This document shows, in pieces, positions 8,151 through 17,343 of a stretch of 64,000 nt of DNA (its first letter is position 1; the number at the start of each line of letters is the position of its first letter). The stretch comes from Terripilifer sp031921685. Its GTDB lineage: Bacteria > Pseudomonadota > Alphaproteobacteria > Rhizobiales > Beijerinckiaceae. Under the pieces are notes generated by a model. That model had not been told where the DNA came from. It made no database searches and saw nothing but the letters and a program-made list of their open reading frames with translations. The DNA lies in the NCBI RefSeq assembly GCF_031921685.1, contig NZ_JAPDHU010000001.1, positions 62,001 through 126,000 of the forward strand, in the 5' to 3' direction. The position numbers and the translations under genes are program-made.

Positions 8151-9794
8151 CTATCCCTTGGCCAGCGCGCGGCGATAACCGATCAAGCCCTCCGTCGAAG
8201 CATCGAGGCCATCAGTCGATTTCGACGGATCGGCGACGATGGGCGCTAGGCGATTGCACAATTCCTTGCCGAGCTCGACGCCCCATTGGTCGAAGGCGTT
8301 GATGTCCCACACCACCGATTGCACGAAGATCTTGTGCTCGTAGAGCGCGATCAGACGGCCCAAAGTGCGCGGATCAAGACGCTTGTACATGATGGTCGTG
8401 GTCGGACGATTGCCGGCGAAGACCTTGTGCGGTGCCAGTTTCGCGATATGAGCCGCATCGAGCCCCTGTTTCTGCAAAATGGCTTCGACCTCGGCACGCG
8501 AGCGCCCGCGCATCATCGCCTCGCTCTGCGCCAGACAATTGGCGACCAGCAGATCGTGATGATGCGCATCGGCATCGATGGGTTCGGCCGCGACCATGAA
8601 ATCGACGGGAATGATGTCGGTGCCCTGATGCAGCATCTGGAAGAAGGCATGCTGGCCATTGGTGCCGGGCTCGCCCCAGATGACTGGCGCCGTCGGATGC
8701 GCCACCGGCGCCCCGGAGCGCGTCACCGACTTGCCGTTCGATTCCATATCGAGCTGTTGCAGATAAGCGGAAAAACGCCCCAGGCGCTGATCGTAGGGAA
8801 TGACCGCCTGCGAGCCATAGCCCCACAGATCGCGATACCAGATGCCGATGAGCGCCATCAGCACGGGAATGTTGCGCTCCAGCGGCGTCTCGACGAAATG
8901 CGTATCGACGTCATGGGCGCCACGCAGGAAAGCTTCAAAGTGATCGCGGCCGATGGCGATGGCCAGCGACAGGCCGATGGCCGCCCAGATCGAATAGCGG
9001 CCGCCGACCCAATCCCAGAAACCGAACACGCGCTCCGGCTTGATGCCGAATTTGGCGACGAGATCGAGCTTTGTGGACACGGCGGCGAAGTGATCGCCGA
9101 CGGCGGCTTCACCGAGCGACTGCGCGATGACGGCACGCGCCGAAGCGGCATTGGTCATCGTCTCCTGGGTGGTGAAGGTTTTTGAAGAGACGATGAAGAG
9201 CGTGCGCGCGGGATCGAGCGTCTTCAACGTATCGGCAAGATCGGCGCCGTCGACGTTGGAAACGAAATGCGTGCGCGGGCCTTGGCCGCGAAAGGGCGAC
9301 AAAGCGCGCGCCGCCATAGCGGGACCAAGATCGGAACCGCCAATGCCGATGTTCACCACATCGGTGAACGGTTTCCCGTTGGCGGCACGGATCGCGCCGC
9401 TGCGGATCTGTTCGGCGAAATTGAGAAGTTTCTCGCGTTCGGCGACCACGTCGCCCATGACATCGCGGCCATCGATCATCACCGGTCGGCCCGAGACGTT
9501 GCGCAGCGCCATATGCATGGCGGCACGGTCCTCGGTGAGATTGACATGCTCACCGGCAAAGAGCGCCTTGCGACGTCCCTCCACATCGGCGGCGCGCGCC
9601 AGAGCGAACAGCTTTTCCATGGTCTCGCCCGAGACCCGGTGCTTGGAATAATCGAACAGCAGGTCGTCGAGCCGCGCGTGGAAATTCTGGAAGCGCCCCG
9701 CGTCCTTGAACAGGTCGGCGATATGGACGTTCTCCATCCCACTTTTATGCGCCTTGAGGGCGGCGAAAGCGGCGGCGGTTGACTGCTCGGCCAT
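8151..9794 (-). CDS. pgi: glucose-6-phosphate isomerase
   Basis: This 547-residue cytosolic enzyme interconverts glucose-6-phosphate and fructose-6-phosphate. The family signatures are clear: VNIGIGGSDLGP near 145-156, SSKTFTTQETMTNA near 205-218, the catalytic Glu region WGEPGTNGQHAFFQ near 350-363, and a conserved Lys near the C-terminus in YEHKIFVQ and GVELGK. The ATG at 9794 gives the usual length and agrees with family N-termini; the frame stays open far upstream but runs antisense to the ABC-F gene. It is monocistronic and converges on hrcA with 1 base between stops, so the two transcripts may interfere. Confidence 0.96.
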   Translation of the reverse strand: MAEQSTAAAFAALKAHKSGMENVHIADLFKDAGRFQNFHARLDDLLFDYSKHRVSGETMEKLFALARAADVEGRRKALFAGEHVNLTEDRAAMHMALRNVSGRPVMIDGRDVMGDVVAEREKLLNFAEQIRSGAIRAANGKPFTDVVNIGIGGSDLGPAMAARALSPFRGQGPRTHFVSNVDGADLADTLKTLDPARTLFIVSSKTFTTQETMTNAASARAVIAQSLGEAAVGDHFAAVSTKLDLVAKFGIKPERVFGFWDWVGGRYSIWAAIGLSLAIAIGRDHFEAFLRGAHDVDTHFVETPLERNIPVLMALIGIWYRDLWGYGSQAVIPYDQRLGRFSAYLQQLDMESNGKSVTRSGAPVAHPTAPVIWGEPGTNGQHAFFQMLHQGTDIIPVDFMVAAEPIDADAHHHDLLVANCLAQSEAMMRGRSRAEVEAILQKQGLDAAHIAKLAPHKVFAGNRPTTTIMYKRLDPRTLGRLIALYEHKIFVQSVVWDINAFDQWGVELGKELCNRLAPIVADPSKSTDGLDASTEGLIGYRRALAKG

Positions 9795-9974
9795 AAACTC
9801 TTCTCCAGACACGCTTCTGCGGCGAATCGCGGCAGAGTAGAGACTACCGCCGCAACAATTGATGAACGAGGAACCGGCCAGAGGGCGCCAGGGTTCCCAA
9901 AGATAATGGAAGGGTTTCATCCCAGGCGAAAGCGCGCTACGGACTGCGCGGAATTCAATCCAGCAGATGAAATT

Positions 9975-11786
9975 ATGGCCGCGCCCCCGCTTCTCCTCCT
10001 GCAAGACATCCGCCTGACGATCAGCGGCAAACCGCTGATCGAGGGGGCCGAACTGTCGGTGGCGCCGGGCGAGCGGCTGGCCCTGGTGGGGCGTAACGGC
10101 TCGGGCAAATCGACTTTGCTCCGCATCGCCGCCGGCGAATTGGAGCCCGATGGCGGCAACAGGTTCTTCCAGCCGGACGCCACGGTGCGCTATTTGCCGC
10201 AGGAGCCGGACCTGTCGGCCTTCGACACGGTGCTGGCCTATGCGGAAGCGGGCCTTGGCCCGGCCGACGATCCCTACCGCGCCCGCTATCTTCTCAACGA
10301 GCTGGGCCTGACGGGTGACGAAAACCCGGCACATCTCTCCGGCGGCGAAGCCCGCCGCGCCGCCCTGGCGCGGGTGATCGCCGCCGAACCAGACATTCTG
10401 CTGCTCGACGAGCCGACCAACCATCTCGACCTTCCGGCGATCGAATGGCTGGAAAAGACCCTGCGCACCTCCCGCTCCGCGCTCGTGCTCATCAGCCATG
10501 ATCGCCGCTTTCTCGAAACCCTGACGCGCGCCACCGTCTGGCTCGATCGCGGGCGCACGCGCCGGCTCGAAAAAGGGTTCGGCGCTTTCGAAGCCTGGCG
10601 CGACGAAATGCTCGAACAGGAAGAGCTCGAACTGCACAAACTCGACCGACGCATCGAGAACGAAGAACATTGGGTGCGCCACGGCGTATCGGCGCGGCGC
10701 AAGCGCAACGTACGCCGCATGGGCCGCCTGCAAGATCTGCGGCAGGAACGGCGCGACGCCCGCAAGGTCGTCGGCACGGTGAAGATGGAAGTCACCCAGG
10801 CGCAGCTTTCCGGCAAGCTCGTCATCGAGGCTGAGCGCATCGGCAAGAGTTTTGGCGAACGCGCCATCGTGCGCGACTTTTCCACGCGCATCATGCGCGG
10901 CGACCGGCTCGGCGTCGTCGGTGCCAATGGTGCGGGCAAGACGACGCTGATCAAAATGCTGATCGGCGAACTGCCTCCCGACGAAGGCAAAGTGACACTC
11001 GGCGCTAATCTCGAAATCGCCACGCTCGACCAGCGCCGCGTCATGCTGCAACCGGACTGGACGGTGAAGGATGCGTTGACGGGCGGTGGCGGCGATTGGG
11101 TCGACGTCAACGGCCAGCGCAAGCATTTCGCCGGCTATATGAAGGACTTTCTGTTCCAGCCGGAACAGGCGCGCACGCCCGTGACGCGTCTGTCCGGCGG
11201 CGAACGCGGCCGCCTGATGCTGGCACGCGCCTTGTCGCTGCCCTCAAACCTGCTGGTGTTAGACGAACCGACCAACGATCTCGATCTCGAAACACTCGAC
11301 CTGCTGGAAGAGCTGGTTGCCGATTATCCCGGCACGGTCATCGTCGTCAGCCACGATCGCGATTTTCTCGATCGTGTCGCCACGTCGGTGGTGGTGAGCG
11401 AAGGCGACGGCCGTTGGCTCGAATATGCGGGCGGCTATTCCGACATGATCGCGCAACGCGGCTATGGCGTTGGCGGCGAAGCGCCGGTGGCGAAGGAAGC
11501 CAAGCCGAAAGCCGAAGTTGCGGCAGCCGCTGCGCCATCGGCTTCGAAGAAGCGCCTTTCCTTCAAGCAAAAACATGCGCTGGACACTTTGCCCAAACGC
11601 ATGGACGAAAACCGTGCTTTGCAAGCGAAGCTGCAAAAGGAACTCGACGATCCCTCGCTCTATGCGCGCGATCCGAAACGCTTCGACCAGGCGTCACAGG
11701 CCTTCGCCAAAGCGGGCGAAGAACTGGCGGCGATGGAAGACGAATGGTTGGAGCTGGAAATGCTGCGCGAGGAGATCGAGGGCTAG
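9975..11786 (+). CDS. uup: ABC-F family ATPase, Uup-like
   Basis: The 603-residue soluble protein has two ABC ATPase domains and no membrane segments, the ABC-F layout; these proteins act on the ribosome or, for Uup, on DNA/ribosome-linked stability. Domain 1 has Walker A GRNGSGKST (about 41-49), signature LSGGE and Walker B LLLDEPTNHLDL. Domain 2 has Walker A GANGAGKTT (about 316-324), LSGGE and LVLDEPTNDLDL. A charged linker lies between them. An Ala/Lys-rich segment and a C-terminal coiled coil (about 525-600) argue for Uup rather than EttA. The ATG at 9975 is preferred over an upstream one at 9906 because the ATPase homology begins there. The TAG stop lies inside a dispersed repeat (see 11783). 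Confidence 0.9.
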   Translation: MAAPPLLLLQDIRLTISGKPLIEGAELSVAPGERLALVGRNGSGKSTLLRIAAGELEPDGGNRFFQPDATVRYLPQEPDLSAFDTVLAYAEAGLGPADDPYRARYLLNELGLTGDENPAHLSGGEARRAALARVIAAEPDILLLDEPTNHLDLPAIEWLEKTLRTSRSALVLISHDRRFLETLTRATVWLDRGRTRRLEKGFGAFEAWRDEMLEQEELELHKLDRRIENEEHWVRHGVSARRKRNVRRMGRLQDLRQERRDARKVVGTVKMEVTQAQLSGKLVIEAERIGKSFGERAIVRDFSTRIMRGDRLGVVGANGAGKTTLIKMLIGELPPDEGKVTLGANLEIATLDQRRVMLQPDWTVKDALTGGGGDWVDVNGQRKHFAGYMKDFLFQPEQARTPVTRLSGGERGRLMLARALSLPSNLLVLDEPTNDLDLETLDLLEELVADYPGTVIVVSHDRDFLDRVATSVVVSEGDGRWLEYAGGYSDMIAQRGYGVGGEAPVAKEAKPKAEVAAAAAPSASKKRLSFKQKHALDTLPKRMDENRALQAKLQKELDDPSLYARDPKRFDQASQAFAKAGEELAAMEDEWLELEMLREEIEG

Positions 11787-11885
11787 AGCAAATCACGTTT
11801 CGATAGAAACGTGATTTTGCCTAGATTCTCTTATATTTGGACGCGTCTTCATGGCGCTCGACTAAGTCGAGCTGTGAAACGCTAT
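11783..11885 (+). repeat. two-hairpin dispersed repeat, copy A
   Basis: Full-length copy of a repeat also present at 54361-54460 and, in part, at 44871-44910. Hairpin 1 has 12-bp arms AAATCACGTTTC (11790-11801) and GAAACGTGATTT (11806-11817) with a GATA loop. Hairpin 2 has 8-bp arms GCTCGACT (11856-11863) and AGTCGAGC (11865-11872). Both arms of both hairpins differ from the 54-kb copy by compensating changes. It starts CTAGAGC, whose TAG is the stop codon of the upstream ABC-F gene. It fills the gap to the convergent hydrolase and probably ends or stabilises the transcript. Confidence 0.85.
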
Positions 11886-11887
11886 TG

Positions 11888-12973
11888 TCAGCTTTTTTCC
11901 AGCCACTCCGCCACCACGCCGGCAATCTCATCGGAATTCTTCTCGATCATGAACATGTGGCCGTTGCCCTTGATGCCACGGTCGGCAAGGTAAATGTGAT
12001 CGAGCTTCACGCCGGCCTGGCGCAGAAAGATCGTCGTGCAGTGATCGTAAGGCGCGTGATAGGACGCCTCCGCCGTCAGCATGAGGATTTTCACTTTCGC
12101 CAGATGAGGCAATTGCCGCGCCGGTTCCTGCTGGCTCCAGCAGCGCACGCAATCGGGCCGTGACGGCGCGGCCTCCTGCACATAGTCCAATCGCTCGTCG
12201 TCGCCCAACGGCGGCTCCCAGGTGAGTTGCACGTCGCCAAGCCCGGAAATCTTGTAACGCCCTTCATCGGCGAACCAATGGGGCGCACCGAGATTGGCGA
12301 CGTCGCGCAGCGGCGGGCCGTTCGGCTCGAGCGCCACCAACGCGGCGACGAGATCAGGCCGGCGGTCGGCAACCACCCAGCCGAAGGCGCCGGACTGGGA
12401 ATGCACCATGAGGACGGCCGGGCCGATGCGCTCGAACAGAGCGATCAGCGCGGCGCTGTTGAGACGCTGCTGCTCGGCATAGTCGGCAAGCGAGGGCGTC
12501 TGCGTGGCGATGAAGGCGTCATAATGCGTCTCGCCCGCCGCCGCCTCGCCCGGCCACTGGCTGTGCAGACGCGCCTGCGGCCAATGTTCGAATCGACTGG
12601 GTGCGGCAAAACGCCGGTCGGCGAATTCCCTGTCGAGAGGCGCCAACGGCCCCTGCACATCGGGGTGCCAGGGCGAACGTCCCCGCGCCACCTGATCGAC
12701 CACGTAAACCGCATGGCCCCGGCGCAGGAAATACTGCGCCCAGCCCTCGCGGCCATCGGGCGTGCCGGTCCAATTGGTGCCGTTCTGCTGGCCACCATGC
12801 ACCATCACAATCGGATGAGGCGCCTTAAGCTCTTGAGGAATCTGGTATTCGACATACATCTGGCCGACGAAAGGGGCGCCGGCAGAGCCATCACGATAGG
12901 CGCCGCCGGCATAAAAATAGCCTTGTTTGGCGATCACAAGCGGCTCTCTGTCCACCGTTTTCGGCCCTGCCAT
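11888..12973 (-). CDS. alpha/beta hydrolase
   Basis: The 361-residue protein has the alpha/beta-hydrolase fold: strand-turn VMVHGGQQNGTNW near residues 56-68 (oxyanion region), the nucleophile elbow HSQSG at 191-195 (Ser192 the likely nucleophile), and a late GNGHMF that supplies the catalytic His. The family is a broad group of esterase-like enzymes with unknown substrates. No signal peptide is seen, so it is cytoplasmic. The ATG at 12973 is chosen over an upstream TTG because GGAGG lies 6 bases before it. It is a single gene, divergent from the MsbA-like exporter. Confidence 0.82.
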   Translation of the reverse strand: MAGPKTVDREPLVIAKQGYFYAGGAYRDGSAGAPFVGQMYVEYQIPQELKAPHPIVMVHGGQQNGTNWTGTPDGREGWAQYFLRRGHAVYVVDQVARGRSPWHPDVQGPLAPLDREFADRRFAAPSRFEHWPQARLHSQWPGEAAAGETHYDAFIATQTPSLADYAEQQRLNSAALIALFERIGPAVLMVHSQSGAFGWVVADRRPDLVAALVALEPNGPPLRDVANLGAPHWFADEGRYKISGLGDVQLTWEPPLGDDERLDYVQEAAPSRPDCVRCWSQQEPARQLPHLAKVKILMLTAEASYHAPYDHCTTIFLRQAGVKLDHIYLADRGIKGNGHMFMIEKNSDEIAGVVAEWLEKS

Positions 12974-13079
12974 GGTTTCCTCCAATATGATTTGTGCGAC
13001 ATCCTACCCGGCCTGTTCCCGACGGGAAGCACTTGCCAAAACACTTGCTCCCTCAACCCCCAGCCGGTAACCCACGCCC

Positions 13080-14942
13080 ATGTCTTCGACCGGCCCGACG
13101 AAATCCGCCGTGGATCCCTGGCTCCATTCCGACACCACGAGCATGCTGACGCGGCTGTTCCGCGATCACGGACGCCAGCATATCGGCTCCTATCTGCTAG
13201 CGGCGGTCCTGCTGTCGGTCGGCGCCGGTGCCACCGCGCTCTCCGCCTATCTGTTGAAGCCGGTGCTGAATGGCATCGTCGATGGCGAGAAATTCCATGA
13301 GCTGCGGCTGCTCGCCTGGGCGGTGTTCGGCCTGTTCGCCGCGCGCGGCCTCGCCACCTATCTCTCGCTCATCGTTCTGTCACGCACCGGCAATCGCATC
13401 ATCGCCGAAGTGCAGGCGCGCCTGTTCAACCACCTGCTGTTGCAAGACATGCGCTTCTTCCATGACCGGCATTCGTCGGATTTCATGACGCGCATCGCAC
13501 AGGCGCCGAATTCCGTGCGCGACACGCTGCAAGCGCTGATCACCGCTTTTGGCCGCGAGCTTCTGACTTTGATCGGCCTGATCTGCGTGATGTTCGTGCA
13601 GGATCCGATGCTGGCCGCGTTGTCGCTTTTGACCTTGCCGGCCGCGGCGTTGCTGCTCGGGCGGATGATCGGCAAGGTGCGCAAATTCGCCCGCCGCTCC
13701 TTCATGGGCAATTCGCAAATTCTCGAGACGATGCAGGAGACCGTGCAAGGCAGCCGCATCGTCAAATCGTTCAATCTCGAAGACACGATGCGCGGCCGCA
13801 TGGCAAAATCGATCCGCGAGGTCGAGCGCTCGATGAACCGCGTCGCCGCCGGCATGGCCGCATCGAGCCCGATCGCCGATGCGCTGGCGGGCTTTGCCAT
13901 CGGCGCGGTGATTTTCTACGGCAGTTGGAAAGTGACCGTGCAAGGCGCCGATGCCGGCTCCTTCTTTTCCTTCGTCGCCGCTCTTCTGATGGCCTATGAG
14001 CCGGCGAAACGGCTGGCGCGCCTGAAGCTCGAAATTCAGAACGGCCTGGTCGGTGCCAAGCTCGTTTATGAAGTGCTCGACCGGCCGGCGAACGAAGCGC
14101 CGCAACCGGGCCTGCCGAAACTGCAGGTCGGTGCCGGACGCATCGAAAGCGAGGACGTGCGCTTCAGCTATCGCGAAGACGAGGACGTGCTGAGCGGCCT
14201 CACTTTGACCGTCGAACCCAATGCCACCACGGCACTGGTTGGTCCGTCCGGCGGCGGCAAGTCGACGATCATTGCCTTGCTGCAACGGTTCTACACGCCG
14301 AATTCAGGCCGCATCCTCATCGACGGCCAGGACATCGACAAGGTCGATCTCGCGTCGCTGCGCGCGCAGATCGCTTTCGTCTCGCAGGATGTCTTCCTGT
14401 TCCGCGGCACGATCCACGAGAATATCGCGCTGGGCCGCATCGGCGCGACCGAAGACGAGATCATCGCGGCCGCCAGGAAAGCCCATGCGCATGATTTCAT
14501 CATGGGCTTCAGCAGCGGCTATCAAACCAATGTCGGCGAGCATGGCGCGCAATTGTCGGGCGGCCAAAAGCAACGCATCGCCATCGCGCGGGCCATTCTC
14601 AAGAACGCGCCGATCATCCTGCTCGACGAGCCGACGGCGGCACTCGACTCCGAGTCGGAACGCGAAGTGCAAAAGGCGCTGGAGGAAATGCGCATAGGCC
14701 GCACCACCTTGGTGGTGGCGCATCGCCTGCAAACGATCATCAATGCCGACCGCATCTATGTGATCGAAAAGGGCCAGGCGGTGGAGTCGGGCACCCACAG
14801 CCAGCTCATCAACGCCAATGGCACCTATCGCGCCTTCTTCGCCTCGCAGTTCGGTGAAGGTGTCGAAAGCTTCAAGGCGTTTTCCAGCGAAGCGGGTGCC
14901 GTCTCGCGTGACGACGCCACGTCCAAACAACGATCCAGATAA
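13080..14942 (+). CDS. ABC exporter, MsbA-like (lipid A/glycolipid flippase type)
   Basis: This 620-residue half-transporter has an N-terminal six-helix exporter domain (about 35-335) fused to an ABC ATPase (about 360-595). The ATPase shows Walker A GPSGGGKST (near 388-396), the Q-loop, signature LSGGQKQR and Walker B IILLDEPTAALDSES, followed by the H-loop VVAHRL. Length and arrangement match MsbA-like exporters that flip lipid-linked sugars in the inner membrane as homodimers. The convergent neighbour is an O-antigen-ligase-like protein, so a surface-polysaccharide role is plausible but not shown. A role in peptide or drug export cannot be excluded by sequence. Confidence 0.88.
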   Translation: MSSTGPTKSAVDPWLHSDTTSMLTRLFRDHGRQHIGSYLLAAVLLSVGAGATALSAYLLKPVLNGIVDGEKFHELRLLAWAVFGLFAARGLATYLSLIVLSRTGNRIIAEVQARLFNHLLLQDMRFFHDRHSSDFMTRIAQAPNSVRDTLQALITAFGRELLTLIGLICVMFVQDPMLAALSLLTLPAAALLLGRMIGKVRKFARRSFMGNSQILETMQETVQGSRIVKSFNLEDTMRGRMAKSIREVERSMNRVAAGMAASSPIADALAGFAIGAVIFYGSWKVTVQGADAGSFFSFVAALLMAYEPAKRLARLKLEIQNGLVGAKLVYEVLDRPANEAPQPGLPKLQVGAGRIESEDVRFSYREDEDVLSGLTLTVEPNATTALVGPSGGGKSTIIALLQRFYTPNSGRILIDGQDIDKVDLASLRAQIAFVSQDVFLFRGTIHENIALGRIGATEDEIIAAARKAHAHDFIMGFSSGYQTNVGEHGAQLSGGQKQRIAIARAILKNAPIILLDEPTAALDSESEREVQKALEEMRIGRTTLVVAHRLQTIINADRIYVIEKGQAVESGTHSQLINANGTYRAFFASQFGEGVESFKAFSSEAGAVSRDDATSKQRSR

Positions 14943-14964
14943 AACTGTCTGTCTAATCGAAGGC

Positions 14965-16209
14965 TTAAACGCGCGGCCGCCCCGGTGCGTCCGGCATCAC
15001 GCGCGCCGCCGGCCGCGCCAAACGCGGATGGGCATTGATCACGCAGGTGAAGCTGATCGTCGAAATGCAGATCAGGGTGATCCACCAGATCTGCATGGTC
15101 GCCAGGCCTGAGAAGGCGACGACCAGAATGCAGACGATGCCCGCCAGCATGAAGGACGCGGCCGGCACCGGCAAACGGCCGGCAGCCAAGAGGCCGAGCG
15201 AGACGAACAGCGCCGTGGCGACCGCGCCGACGATGCCGAGGTCGTACCAGACTTCGAACAGCAGGCTGCGCGGCGTGAACACCGGCAGATAGCCCGACGC
15301 CAGGCCACGCACCGTCATGTCGAAGCCATGACCGGTTAGCACCCGCCAGCCTTCCATGCGGATCAGCTCCGCCCACAGGAAATAGGGCTGCGCCCAGATG
15401 GCAACGGCCGGCGGCAGGCGGCCGGCCAGGAAATGCTGGGCGAACAGCGCCAAAGCCGGCGCCAATAGGATCAGGCCGGCGCAGATGACGACGAGAATTT
15501 TCGAGACGCGGCGCGGATTGGACGAGCCGATCGAGAAAACCAGCGCCGACACCACCATGGCGGTTAGGGCCGCCGGCACCCATACGACCGTGGCCGCGCC
15601 CGCGGTGGCCACAGCGAGCGCACCGGCCGAGGCCCAGCGCTCACGCACCGCCAGGGCGCCCAGCGCCGGCCAGACCAGGACGACCAGGCCGAGCGCCGCC
15701 CGCTCGATGGACGTGCCTTCCGGATCGGGCAGTTCCCGCAGCTCCGGCGGCAGCGCGATGGCGACGGCGATGGTCGCCAGCGCGGCGATACCAACGCCGA
15801 TCGGCATCAGATTGAGGTTGGAGGTGCGGGTGCGGCCCGGCAGCATGAAAATGGCCGCCACGGCGAGCGCCACCGTCGCCGCCGTCTTGCCATAGCGTTC
15901 GAGCGCCAGGGCTTGGAACGGCGTCCAGAGCAGCGAAAGGGCGGCCCAGGCCAGCAGCAGCACCAGCGCCTGGACCACGGGGGAGAACATCACCTGCCGG
16001 GACGGCAGGAGGGCATGGCGGCCGGGCGCCAGCAGCGCGCCGAGCAGAATCATCGCGACGCCGACCGGCACCAGCGTGAACAGCAGACGACGCGAATAGA
16101 TGGCCCCCGTCGGCACGACGATGAGAATGATCGCCAACCCAAGCCTCAGCATCAATTGCGCGGCTTCGGCGGCAAAATCGGCCTGCTGGGGGCGGGCTGT
16201 GGCGGGCAT
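14965..16209 (-). CDS. O-antigen ligase / polymerase family membrane protein
   Basis: The 414-residue protein is almost wholly hydrophobic with about ten to twelve transmembrane helices. A longer periplasmic-type loop lies before the last three helices, carrying GHGFDMTVRG and the later NAHPR. This is the layout of Wzy_C-type O-antigen ligases and polymerases, which join glycan chains on the periplasmic face. The subfamily is not certain because these proteins share little sequence. The ATG at 16209 (MPATARPQ) is preferred; an upstream extension of 71 residues is charged and cysteine-rich and unlikely to be coding. It converges on the MsbA-like gene. Confidence 0.75.
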   Translation of the reverse strand: MPATARPQQADFAAEAAQLMLRLGLAIILIVVPTGAIYSRRLLFTLVPVGVAMILLGALLAPGRHALLPSRQVMFSPVVQALVLLLAWAALSLLWTPFQALALERYGKTAATVALAVAAIFMLPGRTRTSNLNLMPIGVGIAALATIAVAIALPPELRELPDPEGTSIERAALGLVVLVWPALGALAVRERWASAGALAVATAGAATVVWVPAALTAMVVSALVFSIGSSNPRRVSKILVVICAGLILLAPALALFAQHFLAGRLPPAVAIWAQPYFLWAELIRMEGWRVLTGHGFDMTVRGLASGYLPVFTPRSLLFEVWYDLGIVGAVATALFVSLGLLAAGRLPVPAASFMLAGIVCILVVAFSGLATMQIWWITLICISTISFTCVINAHPRLARPAARVMPDAPGRPRV

Positions 16210-16357
16210 GACGTCGACTGTCGGACCGTGTTCGGAATAAACTGCAGTTTCGCGACGCCGAAACGTCACATGGATGACTTTACACAGCTTGGTGGCCGGG
16301 CACTGTGCGATTGCGGCAACAGTCGTGGCAAAAGCGCAACGTGATCCGTGACTTCTG

Positions 16358-16780
16358 TCAATCGTCCTTAACTGGCGTGCGGCGCAGCGATTTTCGCCGC
16401 GAATCCAGTTTTTTGCCGTCAAGCCGGCGGCGCTTGGACGCCAAAGTAGGACGGGTCGGCCGCCGCGGGATGGGCGCGATGGAGGCTTCCCTGATCAGAG
16501 CGCATAGCCGCTCCAACGCATCGGCACGATTGAGTTCCTGGGTGCGGAACCGATCGGCACTGAGCACCAGCACGCCATCACGGGTGATCCGGCGCCCGCC
16601 GAGGGTCACAAGGCGTTCCCTAACGTCGTCGCTCAGGCTTGGCGACTGGGCGACATTGAAGCGCAATTGGACGGCGCTCGCCACCTTGTTGACGTTCTGC
16701 CCACCCGGGCCGGAGGCACGGACGAAATTCAGCTCGATCTCGCTGTCTTCGAGAACGATGGAGCGGGTGACGCGGATCAT
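16358..16780 (-). CDS. arfB: alternative ribosome-rescue factor ArfB (peptidyl-tRNA hydrolase)
   Basis: The 140-residue product is a short class-I release-factor homologue. It has the catalytic GGQ motif in ASGPGGQNVNKVA (about 23-35) and a basic C-terminal tail rich in Arg and Lys (about 105-140), as in ArfB/YaeJ. ArfB enters stalled ribosomes with the tail in the empty mRNA channel and hydrolyses peptidyl-tRNA. The codon-recognition domains of true release factors are absent. The ATG at 16780 gives the family's usual length. It is followed upstream by the Rieske protein on the same strand with a 22-base gap; no functional link is evident. Confidence 0.93.
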   Translation of the reverse strand: MIRVTRSIVLEDSEIELNFVRASGPGGQNVNKVASAVQLRFNVAQSPSLSDDVRERLVTLGGRRITRDGVLVLSADRFRTQELNRADALERLCALIREASIAPIPRRPTRPTLASKRRRLDGKKLDSRRKSLRRTPVKDD

Positions 16781-16802
16781 GCCAGGCCCACTCCTCTGCT
16801 GA

Positions 16803-17120
16803 TCAGGCCAAAACGGCGAACACCTCATCGCCGACGATCTTCACTTCATAGGTCTTCAGCGCGACGCTGCAAGGGGCCTGCCGGGGTTCGCCGGTGGGAA
16901 TGTGGAACGTACCGAAATGCATGGCGCATTCGATCTCATCATCGACGATCTCGCCCTCCGAAAGGCTGGAGAGGCCATGGGTGCAGCGATCCGAGGTCGC
17001 GTAAAACTGCCCATTGAGGTTGTAGACGCAGATATCGCCGTCTTCGCCGGCCACCTGCTTCTTTTCGCCCGGCGCCAATTCATCCTGCCGGCACAGCAAC
17101 ACCAAATTCGGTTCAGACAC
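16803..17120 (-). CDS. Rieske [2Fe-2S] ferredoxin
   Basis: The 105-residue protein consists of one Rieske domain. The cluster ligands are visible as Cys46-x-His48 and Cys65-x2-His68 with 16 residues between pairs, the spacing of soluble ferredoxins of aromatic-ring dioxygenases. It would carry electrons from a reductase to an oxygenase. No oxygenase or reductase gene is adjacent, so its partner is unknown. The start follows GGAGGAAAC. A nitrite-reductase small-subunit-like role is a less likely alternative. Confidence 0.88.
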   Translation of the reverse strand: MSEPNLVLLCRQDELAPGEKKQVAGEDGDICVYNLNGQFYATSDRCTHGLSSLSEGEIVDDEIECAMHFGTFHIPTGEPRQAPCSVALKTYEVKIVGDEVFAVLA

Positions 17121-17223
17121 TGTTTCCTCCGGTTATTGTGGGTTCCGCCCCGCTTAATGAGCGCCGCTGCCGCTGGCAAGCCTGCCTAGCCTCTGGCCTC
17201 GATGCTTCTTGCTTGCATGGTTC

Positions 17224-17243
17224 CTGCATGAACTTTCATGCAG
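17224..17243. promoter_or_regulatory. inverted repeat upstream of NiCoT permease gene
   Basis: A perfect 8-bp inverted repeat CTGCATGA-ACTT-TCATGCAG is centred about 110 bases before the permease start. It could be a metalloregulator site or a leader hairpin. It does not match the NikR consensus, and no cobalamin-riboswitch core is visible. Confidence 0.35.
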
Positions 17244-17343
17244 ATTGACGGGGCCAAATGTCCTCCCTATAGCCCTGTTACGCAGTTTTTGGCCGTTCCT
17301 CATAACATCGGGCGGCCCGGTCCTGGGATGGAGACCACGGAAG

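Noticed and set aside
9795..11126. Open frame continuing upstream of pgi on the minus strand for over 440 codons
   Set aside because: It is antisense to the ABC-F gene and its sequence is low-complexity without homology; it arises from the strong third-position GC bias. The pgi ATG at 9794 fits the family N-terminus.
17121..17343. Cobalamin riboswitch upstream of the NiCoT gene
   Set aside because: The conserved B12-box core is not visible, so the permease is not annotated as riboswitch-controlled.
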